Assembly: GCA_003202005.1 (NCBI GenBank)
Contig: QJJF01000007.1
Coordinates: 1-64,000, forward strand
Length of the DNA: 64,000 nucleotides
From: Williamsia faeni
GTDB lineage: Bacteria > Actinomycetota > Actinomycetes > Mycobacteriales > Mycobacteriaceae
Direction of reading: 5' to 3'
Under the pieces are notes generated by a model that saw nothing but the letters and a program-made list of their open reading frames with translations, did not search any database and was not told the DNA's origin. Position 1 is the first letter of the stretch. Each line of letters opens with the position of its first letter. Made by a program: the position numbers and the translations under genes. Of this stretch, positions 32,721-41,935 are shown one piece after another.

Positions 32721-33872
32721 TCAGCCACCACCGCCGCCGGCGGGGGCCGGGGTCTCGATCGGATTGGGCTCGACGCCAGGAGGTAGCGGCACCGGTGACG
32801 GGATGATCCGGCCGGGGGGTTCGGCAGGTGGCGGTACGGGGACCTGGCCATTGATCAACAGGTCGCCCTTGGCGTCCCCGACGAGGGTCGCGAATCCGGC
32901 TTCATCAGGTAATCCGATGTAGCACACCGACGTTCGGCTGCCCGCCATCCAACTTGTCTCCGCCAGAGTCGACCATTGCAGGTTGAGTGTGCTCTGGGCG
33001 AGTTTGTCGGAGCCGCCGAGGAATTGGTCGGTGACCCCCGGGCAGGTCGTCTTCAGGTACTCGTTCTGCGCATCGACGTTCGGCCACGGCTGCCCGGTAC
33101 CGGCAGCCCCGAACTTGACACCCAGGTCGATCACACCGGTGACCTGGAATGCGTGGGGCTCGGAGCAATCCACCGGGTCGGTGGGTTTGCGGGTCGCGGG
33201 ATCGATACCGATGCAGGTGCCCACCGGCCACTGCTGGGCCTGATCGAGGTCGCGGACGAATCCGGTGAACGGCCGAAGGGTGCCGGTGGTGCCGGACTGC
33301 TGCAAACCACACCGCAGGCTCCGCTCGCCGTCGATCCACTGCTCTTCCGCGGGGAACATCAGATTGACCGTGAACCGGCCGGCCGGGTCGAGCATGCCGG
33401 CGAGGTATGTGTTGACGACGGTGGGGCAGTACTCGTCACGGATCGTGGCGAACTGGTCCGCTCCGGGCCACGGAGCGTCATCCCCGAACTGCACACCCGG
33501 GTACACCGCGGTGTCGACGGCGCCGGCGACCTCGAACATGTGCTCGGTGTTGCAGTCGACCAGGGATTGCTGTGTCGGATCCGCCGCGGGCCAGGTCAGG
33601 CAATCCCCGGCCTGCGACTTCGAGAACGGTGTGGCCGCCGCAGTCGGCGCTGCGTCGCCCACCTCATCGCCCTGGACCTTGCCGGCGTCGTCGAAACCAC
33701 CGAACAGGCCCACGACTCCGGCGCAGACCGCCGCGCCCACGAGTATCGCCGCGAGCAGTACCCGGACCGGATGCTCGTGCATCAAGTGCCCCAGCCGACC
33801 CCGTCGGCTTTCCACGGTGGAACCGTCACCCTTCGCCACGGTGGCGTCGTCGCCCTTCTCAGTCTCAACCAT
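32721..33872 (-). CDS. Septum-formation family membrane-anchored protein (Rv3835-like)
   Basis: 383 residues. A cytosolic N-terminus (~35) precedes one TM helix (VLLAAILVGAAVCAGVVGLFGG). Two extracellular repeats of the septum-formation domain follow, each with paired Cys and a His near a Cys (SLVDCNTEHMFEVAGAVD and DPVDCSEPHAFQVTGVID). A Pro-rich tail ends in poly-Gly. The family is exported and linked by name to cell division, though its function is unclear. It is the first gene of the pair with the metallopeptidase, and divergent from the ankyrin gene. Confidence 0.8.
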   Translation of the reverse strand: MVETEKGDDATVAKGDGSTVESRRGRLGHLMHEHPVRVLLAAILVGAAVCAGVVGLFGGFDDAGKVQGDEVGDAAPTAAATPFSKSQAGDCLTWPAADPTQQSLVDCNTEHMFEVAGAVDTAVYPGVQFGDDAPWPGADQFATIRDEYCPTVVNTYLAGMLDPAGRFTVNLMFPAEEQWIDGERSLRCGLQQSGTTGTLRPFTGFVRDLDQAQQWPVGTCIGIDPATRKPTDPVDCSEPHAFQVTGVIDLGVKFGAAGTGQPWPNVDAQNEYLKTTCPGVTDQFLGGSDKLAQSTLNLQWSTLAETSWMAGSRTSVCYIGLPDEAGFATLVGDAKGDLLINGQVPVPPPAEPPGRIIPSPVPLPPGVEPNPIETPAPAGGGGG

Positions 33873-33964
33873 CGCTGTCCATCATGCCCTTGAGCGCGGC
33901 CGCCGCGACCGAACGGGCCACAATCTCGAGTGGTGCGGGCGATGAAGGGCGATATCGTCGGACC

Positions 33965-34396
33965 ATGGAAGCGCACGCGCACGGCGACCCGGCCGATCCG
34001 AAGAATCCCGACAACACCGAGCCGTCCGCCGATGTGGCAGAACTCGCCGGACGCATGTTTGCGATGGCGCGATCCGGCGACCTGGCGATGCTGGAGTACA
34101 TCGACGCGGGTGTACCGGTGAACCTGACCAACCAGGCCGGTGACACGGTGCTGATGCTGGCCGCCTATCACGGCAACTCGGCGCTGGTCAAAGGCCTGCT
34201 GGAACGGGGTGCCGAGGTCGATCGCGCCAACGACAAGAACCAGACGCCGCTCGCCGGTGCGGTGTTCAAATCACACGACGACGTGGTCCGGGCGCTCATC
34301 GAGGCGGGGGCCGATCCGGATGCGGGAACCCCGACCGCCCGAGACGCGGCCCACATGTTCGGGCGCGAAGATTACCTCGGTCTGCTCGGCAAGTAG
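33965..34396 (+). CDS. Ankyrin-repeat protein
   Basis: 143 residues. After a charged N-terminus, three ankyrin repeats are visible: AARSG-type helix then [43 protein letters not shown]; and [19 protein letters not shown]. It has no other domain and no signal peptide, so it is likely a cytosolic protein-binding module. It lies ten bases before serS, so it may be co-expressed with it. Confidence 0.85.
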   Translation: MEAHAHGDPADPKNPDNTEPSADVAELAGRMFAMARSGDLAMLEYIDAGVPVNLTNQAGDTVLMLAAYHGNSALVKGLLERGAEVDRANDKNQTPLAGAVFKSHDDVVRALIEAGADPDAGTPTARDAAHMFGREDYLGLLGK

Positions 34397-34406
34397 GGTT
34401 CACAAC

Positions 34407-35663
34407 GTGATCGACCTGAAGATTCTGCGTGAGCATCCCGATGTGGTCCGAGCTTCTCAGCGCACCCGCGGGCAGGACCCGGCGTTGGTCGATGTGCTGC
34501 TCGCCGCCGATACCGAACGCCGCAGCGCCATCGTGGAAGCCGACCAACTTCGATCCGAGCAAAAAGACCTCGGAAAGCTGATCGGCAAGGCGCCGGCAGA
34601 AGAGAAGCAGGAACTGCTCGCCAAGGGCAAGGAACTGGCCGAGAAGGTCAAGGCCGCGCACGCCCTCGAATCCGGTGCCAACGACCGCATGGTCGCCGCT
34701 CACCGCGCGATCAACAACATCGTCGCCCCGCAGGCCCCTGCCGGTGGCGAAGAAGACTTCGTCCTGCTGGAGACGATCGGCGAGATCCCGGAGATCGAGA
34801 ACCCGAAGGATCACCTCGAACTCGGTGAGAGCCTCGGATTGATCGACATGGAGCGCGGCGCAAAGGTCTCCGGATCGCGTTTCTACTTCCTCACCGGTGC
34901 CGGTGCCATGCTCCAGCTGGGCCTGCTCCAGCTTGCCGCCCAGAAGGCGACCGCAAACGGTTTCACGATGTTGATCCCGCCGGTCCTGGTGCGGCCCGAG
35001 GTCATGGAGGGCACCGGATTCCTGGGCGAGCATTCGGCCGAGGTCTACCACCTCCAGGACGACGATCTGTACCTCGTCGGAACCTCCGAGGTGCCGATGG
35101 CCGGCTATCACATGGACGAGATCCTGGACCTGTCCGACGGACCGAAGCGGTACGCCGGCTGGTCGAGCTGCTTCCGTCGTGAGGCCGGCAGCTACGGCAA
35201 GGACACCCGCGGAATCATCCGTGTTCATCAGTTCGACAAGGTCGAGGGTTTCGTCTACTGCCGACCCGAAGACGCCGAGGCCGAACATGACAAGCTCCTG
35301 AACTGGCAGAAGGAAATGCTGGCGGCCATCGACGTCCCGTATCGGGTGATCGATGTGGCCGGTGGCGACCTCGGATCGTCTGCGGCCCGCAAGTTCGACT
35401 GCGAGGCCTGGGTTCCGACTCAGAACACCTATCGCGAGCTGACCTCGAGCTCGAACTGCACCACGTACCAGGCCCGCCGCCTCCACGTGCGTTACCGCGG
35501 CGAGAACGGCAAACCGCAGATTGCCGCCACCCTCAACGGCACACTGGCCACCACGCGCTGGATCGTGGCGATCCTCGAGAACCATCAGCAGCCCGACGGA
35601 AGTGTGCGCGTGCCGGCGGCATTGGTGCCGTTTGTCGGCACCGATGTGCTGACCCCGAAGTAG
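34407..35663 (+). CDS. serS: Seryl-tRNA synthetase
   Basis: 418 residues from GTG 34407. The N-terminal antiparallel coiled coil that grips the tRNA-Ser long arm spans residues ~30-100 ([17 protein letters not shown] onward). Class II motif 2 is [14 protein letters not shown]; motif 3 is [14 protein letters not shown]; and [10 protein letters not shown] binds serine. It charges tRNA-Ser (and tRNA-Sec where present). The length is standard. No T-box or other leader structure is seen. Confidence 0.97.
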   Translation: MIDLKILREHPDVVRASQRTRGQDPALVDVLLAADTERRSAIVEADQLRSEQKDLGKLIGKAPAEEKQELLAKGKELAEKVKAAHALESGANDRMVAAHRAINNIVAPQAPAGGEEDFVLLETIGEIPEIENPKDHLELGESLGLIDMERGAKVSGSRFYFLTGAGAMLQLGLLQLAAQKATANGFTMLIPPVLVRPEVMEGTGFLGEHSAEVYHLQDDDLYLVGTSEVPMAGYHMDEILDLSDGPKRYAGWSSCFRREAGSYGKDTRGIIRVHQFDKVEGFVYCRPEDAEAEHDKLLNWQKEMLAAIDVPYRVIDVAGGDLGSSAARKFDCEAWVPTQNTYRELTSSSNCTTYQARRLHVRYRGENGKPQIAATLNGTLATTRWIVAILENHQQPDGSVRVPAALVPFVGTDVLTPK

Positions 35664-35747
35664 GCATCAACTCTGAGCGGAGTCGTCCGGGGCGCCGCGT
35701 CCACGCACTTCAGACGCGCATACCGTTGGTACCGCCATACTTTGTGA

Positions 35748-36659
35748 ATGGTCATCGGAGTTCTGGCGGCACTGTTCGCGTGTCTCGCATACGGCGTCTC
35801 GTCGGTCTTGCAGGCCTACGGCGCACGGCAGTCTAAACGGGAGGCAGCGGCAGCCGGACTCGAGGGTTTCGAAACCGAAACCGGCGCGCCCTCCATGAAA
35901 TCGACCATCGCCGCAGCACTGACGGTGGCGTTCATCGTCGGAACCTGTTTGGACGTCTTCGGTTTCGTCGGTGGCGCGATCTCGGCCCGGTTGATCCCGT
36001 TGTTCCTGTCGCAGACGATCATCAGCGCCAACCTGGTGGTCACCGCGATCCTCGGCATCTTCGTGTTGGGTATCAGCCTTCATCGTCGCGACTGGATCGC
36101 GATTGCCGTGGTGATCCTGTCTCTGCTCGCGCTGGGGTTCTCGGCAGAGCCCGAGGGCACGGGTCACGACTCCGCATGGTTCCACTGGGGTCTGCTGGCG
36201 ATCACGGTGGTCCTGATGGCGGGCTCGGTCGGATTGATCGGCTGGCTCGGATCCCGGGCGGCGATCGCCGCGGGGCTCTGTGCCGGAACGATGTTCGGCG
36301 TGGTGGCGATCTCGGTGCGGATCATGAACGGCATCTCCGACTTCGACGTCGCCGAGATCCTCGCAGACCCGGCGGCCTATTCGCTGTTGATCGCCGGCAT
36401 CGGCGGCTTCTATCTGCATACCGTTGCGTTGCAATTGGGTTCGGTGAACGGTGCCACCGCGGCCCTGGTGGTCGGTGAGACCGTGATTCCCGGCCTGGTC
36501 GGCATCATCTGGCTCGGCGACAATGCGCTTCCGGGAAGAACCTGGTTGGCTGTACTCGGATTCACCTTTGCTGTGGTCGGGGCGATTGCGGTCGCCTGGT
36601 CCGGGGCAGTGGAGGCCGGCGCGGAAGCGCAACGAGGCGGGGAGAAAGCATCAGCATGA
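35748..36659 (+). CDS. DMT/EamA-like multi-pass membrane protein
   Basis: 303 residues with nine or ten TM helices in two halves, the EamA/DMT-like pattern. GVLAALFACLAYGVSSVLQAYGARQS opens the protein (first helix and loop, residues 4-29, described here as a region) and ALVVGETVIPGLVGIIWLGD falls near the end, where DMT proteins have a conserved helix. A charged C-terminus follows. The substrate is unknown; drug or metabolite export is usual. It overlaps the next gene by four bases. Confidence 0.7.
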   Translation: MVIGVLAALFACLAYGVSSVLQAYGARQSKREAAAAGLEGFETETGAPSMKSTIAAALTVAFIVGTCLDVFGFVGGAISARLIPLFLSQTIISANLVVTAILGIFVLGISLHRRDWIAIAVVILSLLALGFSAEPEGTGHDSAWFHWGLLAITVVLMAGSVGLIGWLGSRAAIAAGLCAGTMFGVVAISVRIMNGISDFDVAEILADPAAYSLLIAGIGGFYLHTVALQLGSVNGATAALVVGETVIPGLVGIIWLGDNALPGRTWLAVLGFTFAVVGAIAVAWSGAVEAGAEAQRGGEKASA

Positions 36660-37162
36660 GTGCAGAGTTGTATGAGCGGTCCACAAAGATGGTGCGGTTC
36701 AACGAATTATCCATGGAGATGACGGGAGCGCTGGCCAGTCATGCCGAAAGTCAGCAGCTTGTGATCGCCGACGACATGCCCGCGTGGCTCACCCACAGCG
36801 TCAACCTGCCGTCGCAGTCGCTGCTGGGAAAGTTGTTCGGGCGTAGAGCCAACAGAGCAGACAAAGACCGCGAACACGACGTGCTGGTGGTCCTTCACAC
36901 CACCCATCTCCTGCTGGTGACGGCCGGTGAAAATCGGGGCACCGCTGCACTTTCCGTGCCACTGTCGCAAGCTTCGGTGCGGGTCGGCAGCGCCCTGGAA
37001 ACCTCCTTCACCGCCATCGAGGATTCCGGCATCACCGTCGGCGGCTTCCCCGGCGACCACGGCCAGGCCGGCACGTTCTACATCGGGCTGGGCCCCGAAC
37101 CCGCCGGCGCAGAATGTGCGGAGGCGATTCGGGCGGCGATCACCGACGCCAAGAACCCGTAG
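36656..37162 (+). CDS. Conserved hypothetical protein coupled to the DMT-like gene
   Basis: 168 residues, soluble, mixed alpha/beta. The middle (DREHDVLVVLHTTHLLLVTAGENRGTAALSV, region ~72-100) looks like a PH-like or bacterial PH-type beta domain, but I cannot name the family. ATG 36656 overlaps the upstream stop (ATGA), so it is translated with the membrane protein and may regulate it. Confidence 0.55.
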   Translation: MSAELYERSTKMVRFNELSMEMTGALASHAESQQLVIADDMPAWLTHSVNLPSQSLLGKLFGRRANRADKDREHDVLVVLHTTHLLLVTAGENRGTAALSVPLSQASVRVGSALETSFTAIEDSGITVGGFPGDHGQAGTFYIGLGPEPAGAECAEAIRAAITDAKNP

Positions 37163-37208
37163 TGCACGGGTCGCCGGACTTTGACGGGTCACGACCTACG
37201 ATGATCTG

Positions 37209-37571
37209 GTGCCGGTCAATCGGAGCCGTAAGGCCAAGTATGCGCGTCGGCGTAAGCGCCGGATGGACGCTGTCGAGCACGACCTGAGTCCCGAGCAGTG
37301 GTCGGAGCTCAAGTCCGCCTGGGGTGGCTGCGCCTATTGCGGTGCGACCGACAAACCGCTGCAACGCGATTGTGTCCTGCCGATCTCCAGAGGTGGTCGC
37401 TACACGATCGACAACATCGCACCCGCGTGTGGCTCGTGCAATGCCAGTAAATGCAACGACGAGGTCACCGGGTGGTTGCGCCGAAAGAAGCTCGACGAAC
37501 GCGCATTCCTGGTGCGGCACATGGAGATCGCGGCGGTGATGCGGAACCTTACGGATGCAGCAGGATCTTGA
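37209..37571 (+). CDS. HNH-type nuclease domain protein with variant motif
   Basis: 120 residues from GTG 37209. Basic N-terminus (RSRKAKYARRRKRR). A zinc-finger-like HNH domain follows: CAYCGATD, then RDCVLPISRGGRYTIDNIAP, then ACGSCNASK. The four Cys of the zinc site are intact. The motif-1 residue that is His in active HNH enzymes (DHxxP) is Cys here (DCVLP). It may be catalytically altered or use the later residues. The 3' end overlaps the convergent zinc-ADH gene by 23 bp. Confidence 0.78.
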   Translation: MPVNRSRKAKYARRRKRRMDAVEHDLSPEQWSELKSAWGGCAYCGATDKPLQRDCVLPISRGGRYTIDNIAPACGSCNASKCNDEVTGWLRRKKLDERAFLVRHMEIAAVMRNLTDAAGS

Positions 37572-38727
37572 CCGCGCCGTCCAGCTTCTTCTGGAAGATC
37601 TCGTAGGCGTGTGGCGCCTCTTCCAGCGGGAGCTCGTGGGTGGCGAAGGTGTCGACACCCAGGGGATCGTCCTCGGTGAGCAGGGGCATGATGTCGTCTA
37701 CCCACCGTTTCACGTTGGCCTGCCCCATCTTCACGGTGAGCTGTTTGTCGAACATCGTGCCCAGAGGCAGCGGATCCATGTCGCCGCCGTAGACACCGAT
37801 CAATGAGACGGTGCCGCCGCGCCGGACCGCGTCCAGCGCGGTGTAGACGGCACTGAGCCGGTCCACTCCGGCGGCCTTGAACAGCGGCTGCGCGATGACA
37901 TCGGGCAACAGACCGGTCATCGCCTGCGCCACCTTGGCACCGATGGCGCAGTGGGCCTCCGTACCGACAGCATCGATGACCGAATCCGTTCCGCGCCCGT
38001 CGGTTCGGTCCCGGATGATCTCGGCGATGTCCTTGTGCTGCGACAGGTCGATGGTGTCGATCCCGCGGGTCTTGGCCCGTTCGAGACGTTCGGGAACCAG
38101 ATCGACCGCGGTCACCTGATAGCCCTTGTGCGCGGCGATCCGTGCCGCCATGTCACCGATCGGTCCGAGGCCCAGGACCGTCACCGACCCGCCGTCGGGG
38201 ATGTTGGCGTATTCGACCGACTGCCACGCCGTCGGCAACACGTCGGAGAGGTACACGAAGCGAGAATCGGGAGGGCCCTCCGGAACTTTGATGTGAGTGA
38301 AGTCGGCGTGCGGCACCCGTAGATACTCGGCCTGGCCGCCCGGCACCTGACCATAGAGTTTCGAGAATCCGAACAGCGCGGCGCCGCGGCCCTGGGACTT
38401 GACCTGCGTGGTCTCACACTGGGTCGGCAACTGATGAGTGCACATGTGACAACTGCCGCAAGCGATCTGGAACGGGATCACCACCCGGTCACCGATCGCC
38501 AGATTCTTGATCGCTGATCCGACCTCGACGACTCTGCCCATGGGTTCGTGACCGAGGATGTCACCCGGGCTCATGAACGGGCCGAACACCTCGTACAGGT
38601 GAAGGTCCGATCCGCAGATGTTGGTTGTCGTCAGTTGGATGATCACGTCCGTCGGTTCTTCGATCTTCGGGTCCGGAACGGTTTCCACCCGCACATCCCG
38701 TTTGCCCTGCCAAGTCACGGCTCTCAT
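37549..38727 (-). CDS. Zinc-dependent alcohol/formaldehyde dehydrogenase
   Basis: 392 residues, MDR superfamily. Catalytic zinc ligands are Cys in TTNICGSDLHLYE and His-Glu in GHEPMGRVVEVG. The structural zinc lobe is CGSCHMCTHQLPTQC. The NAD-binding motif is VLGLGPIGDMAARIAA. The long insert and the C-terminal VDTFATHELPLEEAPHAYEIF pattern match glutathione-independent formaldehyde dehydrogenase-like enzymes. GGGGAG lies six bases before ATG 38727. It sits divergent from the SigF-type sigma gene, so stress-related expression is possible, but I find no SigF promoter on its own strand. Confidence 0.88.
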   Translation of the reverse strand: MRAVTWQGKRDVRVETVPDPKIEEPTDVIIQLTTTNICGSDLHLYEVFGPFMSPGDILGHEPMGRVVEVGSAIKNLAIGDRVVIPFQIACGSCHMCTHQLPTQCETTQVKSQGRGAALFGFSKLYGQVPGGQAEYLRVPHADFTHIKVPEGPPDSRFVYLSDVLPTAWQSVEYANIPDGGSVTVLGLGPIGDMAARIAAHKGYQVTAVDLVPERLERAKTRGIDTIDLSQHKDIAEIIRDRTDGRGTDSVIDAVGTEAHCAIGAKVAQAMTGLLPDVIAQPLFKAAGVDRLSAVYTALDAVRRGGTVSLIGVYGGDMDPLPLGTMFDKQLTVKMGQANVKRWVDDIMPLLTEDDPLGVDTFATHELPLEEAPHAYEIFQKKLDGAVKILLHP

Positions 38728-38844
38728 GTCAGCTCCCCTGTCCATTTCGACTGTCGGGTCATTTCGATGTCCGCAAACCAGGTACCCGTGACAGGCGGGG
38801 CGCAATCACATGGTGGATGTGGACCCCGCAACATGGCACGGTGG

Positions 38845-38869
38845 GGTTTGAGAACACCTACGGTGGGTA
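38845..38869 (+). promoter_or_regulatory. SigF-type promoter before the sigma-factor gene
   Basis: GGTTT (38845-38849), a 15-bp spacer and GGGTA (38865-38869) match the mycobacterial SigF consensus exactly. It lies 43 bp before the start codon of the sigma gene, so that gene should be positively autoregulated. Confidence 0.8.
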
Positions 38870-38911
38870 AGCCAGCCGAAGTGCCGACACAATCGCGAAG
38901 ATGGGACCGTT

Positions 38912-39727
38912 TTGGACCGACCTGACCAGAAGGGCCGCGTCTCGGACGACTATTCCGACGTTGTCGGCCTGATCGAGCGGGTACGTGCCGGCGATCCTGA
39001 TGCCGCCGAGACAGAACGTCTTCGCGAGGACGTGATCACTCGCTGTCTACCCCTGGCCGAGAACATCGCGCGCCGTTTCGGTGGGCGCGGTGAAAACCAT
39101 GACGACCTGGTTCAGGTGGCCCGTCTGGGCCTCGTGAACGCGGTGGACCGCTTCAATCCCGAGCACGGCTCAGAGTTCGTCTCGTTCGCGGTACCGACGA
39201 TCATGGGTGAGGTGCGCAGGCACTTCCGCGACGCCGCCTGGGCAACCCGAGTTCCCCGGCGGCTCAAAGAACTTCACAAGTCGATCAATGACGCCTCGGA
39301 GGATCTGTCACATCGGCTCGGCCGATCTCCGTCGGCCAGTGAGATCGCTGCCGAACTCGACCTGGATGTGTCGGAGGTGACCGAGGGATTGCTGGCGAGG
39401 GGGGCGTATCAAGCGCTCTCGACCGATTCCGGTGCCGCGGACGACGAGCTCGGGGCGCCGCTACTCGAGACGATCGGCGAAGAGGATCCGGAGTACGAAC
39501 ACGTCGAGAGTTACGTCATGATCCGGCCGGCCCTGGCCAAACTCAGTGAACGGGAACGCCGGATCCTGGTGCTGCGATTCTTCGGGTCACAAACACAGAC
39601 CGAGATCGCCAAACAACTGGGGATTTCACAAATGCATGTCTCCCGGATCCTGTCGAGCACATTGAAAAAGCTCCGCGAGGAACTCGGACCGGACGATGAA
39701 ACCGACGTGAGTGAGCTACTGGGATGA
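38912..39727 (+). CDS. sigF: SigB/SigF-family RNA polymerase sigma factor
   Basis: 271 residues. Sigma region 2 is LAENIARRFGGRGENHDDLVQVARLGLVNAVDRF, followed by FAVPTIMGEVRRHFRDAAW (region description, ~50-110). Region 3 includes HRLGRSPSASEIAAELDLD. Region 4 with the HTH is LRFFGSQTQTEIAKQLGIS. This is the general-stress group 3 sigma family. The only in-frame start near the conserved part is TTG 38912, so the exact N-terminus is uncertain. It is followed by an RsbW-like anti-sigma gene, the partner-switching arrangement, though the order is reversed from M. tuberculosis usfX-sigF. Confidence 0.9.
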   Translation: MDRPDQKGRVSDDYSDVVGLIERVRAGDPDAAETERLREDVITRCLPLAENIARRFGGRGENHDDLVQVARLGLVNAVDRFNPEHGSEFVSFAVPTIMGEVRRHFRDAAWATRVPRRLKELHKSINDASEDLSHRLGRSPSASEIAAELDLDVSEVTEGLLARGAYQALSTDSGAADDELGAPLLETIGEEDPEYEHVESYVMIRPALAKLSERERRILVLRFFGSQTQTEIAKQLGISQMHVSRILSSTLKKLREELGPDDETDVSELLG

Positions 39728-39781
39728 CCCGCCTGATTGACGATCGATGCGGTGGGTACACGAGAAGTGGATCTAGGAAAG

Positions 39782-39806
39782 GGTTGTCGCAGTGATGCAA
39801 GGGGAA
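39782..39806 (+). promoter_or_regulatory. Candidate SigF-type promoter before the anti-sigma gene
   Basis: GGTTG (39782-39786), a 15-bp spacer and GGGAA (39802-39806) approximate the SigF pattern GGTTT-N15-GGGWA. It lies 46 bp before the anti-sigma start, which would make a feedback loop. Confidence 0.4.
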
Positions 39807-39852
39807 CAACAACCCAGGCGTAGTAGCCTGCCGTGTAAAGGAGTGCGACATA

Positions 39853-40254
39853 GTGGGTGAGGTCAAGGACATCGACGGGATCGCCGTCGCGCCGGTGACT
39901 ATTCGGGTGAGAGCCGAAAAGTCACAGGTGCCGATGGTGCGCGCCATCGCCGAGACGTTGGCGGTGCTCGCGGACTTCTCGCTCGACGAGGTGGCCGACA
40001 TCAAGCTGGCGGTTGACGAGGCCGCGACGTCGATCATCGTCCGCGCCGCACCCGAAGCCGAACTCGTCGTCGGATTCACCACGTCCTTTCGTGAGTTCCG
40101 TGCCGTTGTCCAGACGTGGATCCCTGCCTCGAAATCATTGTCGCAGACAGGATTTGGCTGGCATGTCCTTCAGACGCTGACCGATGTCGTCATCGTGCAC
40201 GAGGGCGCCGTCGAGAACGGCGGCCGCCTCGTGGCCATCGAACTGTCGAAATAG
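39853..40254 (+). CDS. RsbW-like anti-sigma factor (HATPase)
   Basis: 133 residues, a GHKL ATPase of the RsbW/UsfX type. It has an N-box-like helix (DEVADIKLAVDEAATSIIVRA) and a G-like segment GFGWHVLQTLTDVV. The usual N-box Asn appears replaced (DEAATSI), as is known for some UsfX-type proteins. It should bind and hold off the SigF-type factor encoded 125 bp upstream. GTG 39853 is preceded by AAAGGAG about ten bases earlier. Confidence 0.82.
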   Translation: MGEVKDIDGIAVAPVTIRVRAEKSQVPMVRAIAETLAVLADFSLDEVADIKLAVDEAATSIIVRAAPEAELVVGFTTSFREFRAVVQTWIPASKSLSQTGFGWHVLQTLTDVVIVHEGAVENGGRLVAIELSK

Positions 40255-40276
40255 CTACTGCCGAAATAGCACGGGA

Positions 40277-41842
40277 CTACGGTTCGATCTTGGTGCTGCG
40301 GAGTTCGTGACCCTTGGAGGTCAGGCAGCGGCCACTGCTCAGATCCCATGACCAGCCGTGCAGGTTGCAGGTCAGCTTCTCACCCTCGATGACACCGAAC
40401 TTGCTCAGATCGGCCTTCAGGTGGGGGCATCGTCGCTGGATCTCCCAGCCATCTTTTTCGATCGACGACGAATCGTCGTGTGCTTCGGCAAACCATCCGT
40501 CCGCGTACGCGATTCGCTCATCGGTGAGGCACTTGAAGAAGGTGTAGAGGAATTCGTTGTAGCCGCCGATACGCCACGCGGTGAACCGGGTCGACAGGAA
40601 GATCGTGTTGACCCAGTCGGGTTCGTTGTCCCGCAGAACAGTTCGCACCAACTCGGGCGCGATACGGAAGCCGTACCGGTACTTGCCCTCGTTCTCCTTG
40701 GGTTCGCGCACTGTGCGGTTGGGGAAGTCGAGGACAACGGTCTCCTCGCCCATCACCAGGCCTACGGGGTAGCCGATGCCGTCGCAGATCTGATCGCTCA
40801 GCGCCATGATCGGCTCAAACAGTGATTTGAGGGGTGCGAGCAGCGGGTCGCCCGCGGCCGGAGCCCACGACGCCTTCTGTGCGGCGATCACCGGGGCGAA
40901 CTTCGCCGCCATCTTGTCGAGGTAGGCGGCCTTGTTCTCTCCGAAGACCTGCTCGGGCGGGTACGGATGGCTGATCTCTTCGAGCTGTGAACCGGTGAAC
41001 ACCGCGGCCGAACCCGAGACCATCATCAGTCCGCGGTGTTTGACGCCGTCGTCGGTGCCGTGTTCCTTCATCTGATCGAGGAAGGTTTCCTGATCGGGGA
41101 AAATGCTCGTCGGGTCGTTCTCGATGTCGTTGAGATATCGCAGCTCCTCGTCGAGGAACATCGGGGGACCGGCCGACGGCACCACCCAGGTGGCACCGAC
41201 CTGCTCGATGTACGACCGGGCACGATCCATCCCGCGTTGCCGCTTCTGCGACGCGAAATTGGCCTTCGAACGCTTGGGGATGTCGTACACCATCGGGTAC
41301 CAGATCGCGCCTGAGTACTGCAGCAGATGGACATCGATGTGCCCGAACTGCTCGGCGATGACATCGAGATCGACCGGCCGGGCATCGTTCATGTTGAACA
41401 AGGTGGTCTGGCCGTCGTCGACGACGATTCCGCTGTCTCCGATCGGGCCGTCGGCAGGTGCGCGCAACGCCACGATCATGATGTCGAGACTGCCTTTGTC
41501 ACCGCTGACGGTGGTCTTGACCGAATCCTCGGTCTCCACGAACTTGTGGAAGCCGAGGTCCTCCAGTGCGCGCTTGAGGTCGGGTACGGGGTAGTCGGGC
41601 AGCAGGACGGTGGCGTCTTTGTTGACGTGGTCGCGCAGGTGCTGCGCGTCGAAGTGGTCGCGGTGCAGGTGGCTGACGTAGAGGTAGTCGCAATCGCCGA
41701 GAGACGTCCAGTCCAGCTCACTGTTGTCCGGGAACGGGACCCAGGATGCGAAGTATGCGGGATTGACCCAGGGGTCACACAGGATGGAACCTGCCGCCGT
41801 CCGGATGTGGAATCCCGCATGTCCAACGCTCGTGACCTGCAC
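40277..41842 (-). CDS. MBL-fold plus Rieske fusion protein
   Basis: 521 residues from GTG 41842 (GGAGG six bases upstream). Residues 1-~270 are a metallo-beta-lactamase fold: VGHAGFHIRT, then SHLHRDHFDAQHL with the HxHxDH zinc motif. The C-terminal ~100 residues are a Rieske [2Fe-2S] domain with CPH (RCPHLKADL) and CNLHGW ligands. The middle (~270-400) is a helical region. The two domains together recall the CMP-Neu5Ac hydroxylase (CMAH) group, where both occur in one chain but with the Rieske part first. The substrate is unknown; a lipid or sugar hydroxylase or hydrolase is plausible. Confidence 0.82.
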   Translation of the reverse strand: MQVTSVGHAGFHIRTAAGSILCDPWVNPAYFASWVPFPDNSELDWTSLGDCDYLYVSHLHRDHFDAQHLRDHVNKDATVLLPDYPVPDLKRALEDLGFHKFVETEDSVKTTVSGDKGSLDIMIVALRAPADGPIGDSGIVVDDGQTTLFNMNDARPVDLDVIAEQFGHIDVHLLQYSGAIWYPMVYDIPKRSKANFASQKRQRGMDRARSYIEQVGATWVVPSAGPPMFLDEELRYLNDIENDPTSIFPDQETFLDQMKEHGTDDGVKHRGLMMVSGSAAVFTGSQLEEISHPYPPEQVFGENKAAYLDKMAAKFAPVIAAQKASWAPAAGDPLLAPLKSLFEPIMALSDQICDGIGYPVGLVMGEETVVLDFPNRTVREPKENEGKYRYGFRIAPELVRTVLRDNEPDWVNTIFLSTRFTAWRIGGYNEFLYTFFKCLTDERIAYADGWFAEAHDDSSSIEKDGWEIQRRCPHLKADLSKFGVIEGEKLTCNLHGWSWDLSSGRCLTSKGHELRSTKIEP

Positions 41843-41935
41843 GTACTGCCTCCGTATTCGTGGTGTCGTACTGCGACCACCAGAGTATCGACCGCGTAGG
41901 GCGTACCGCGTGTCAGCCAACGCTAAGCTCGCGGG

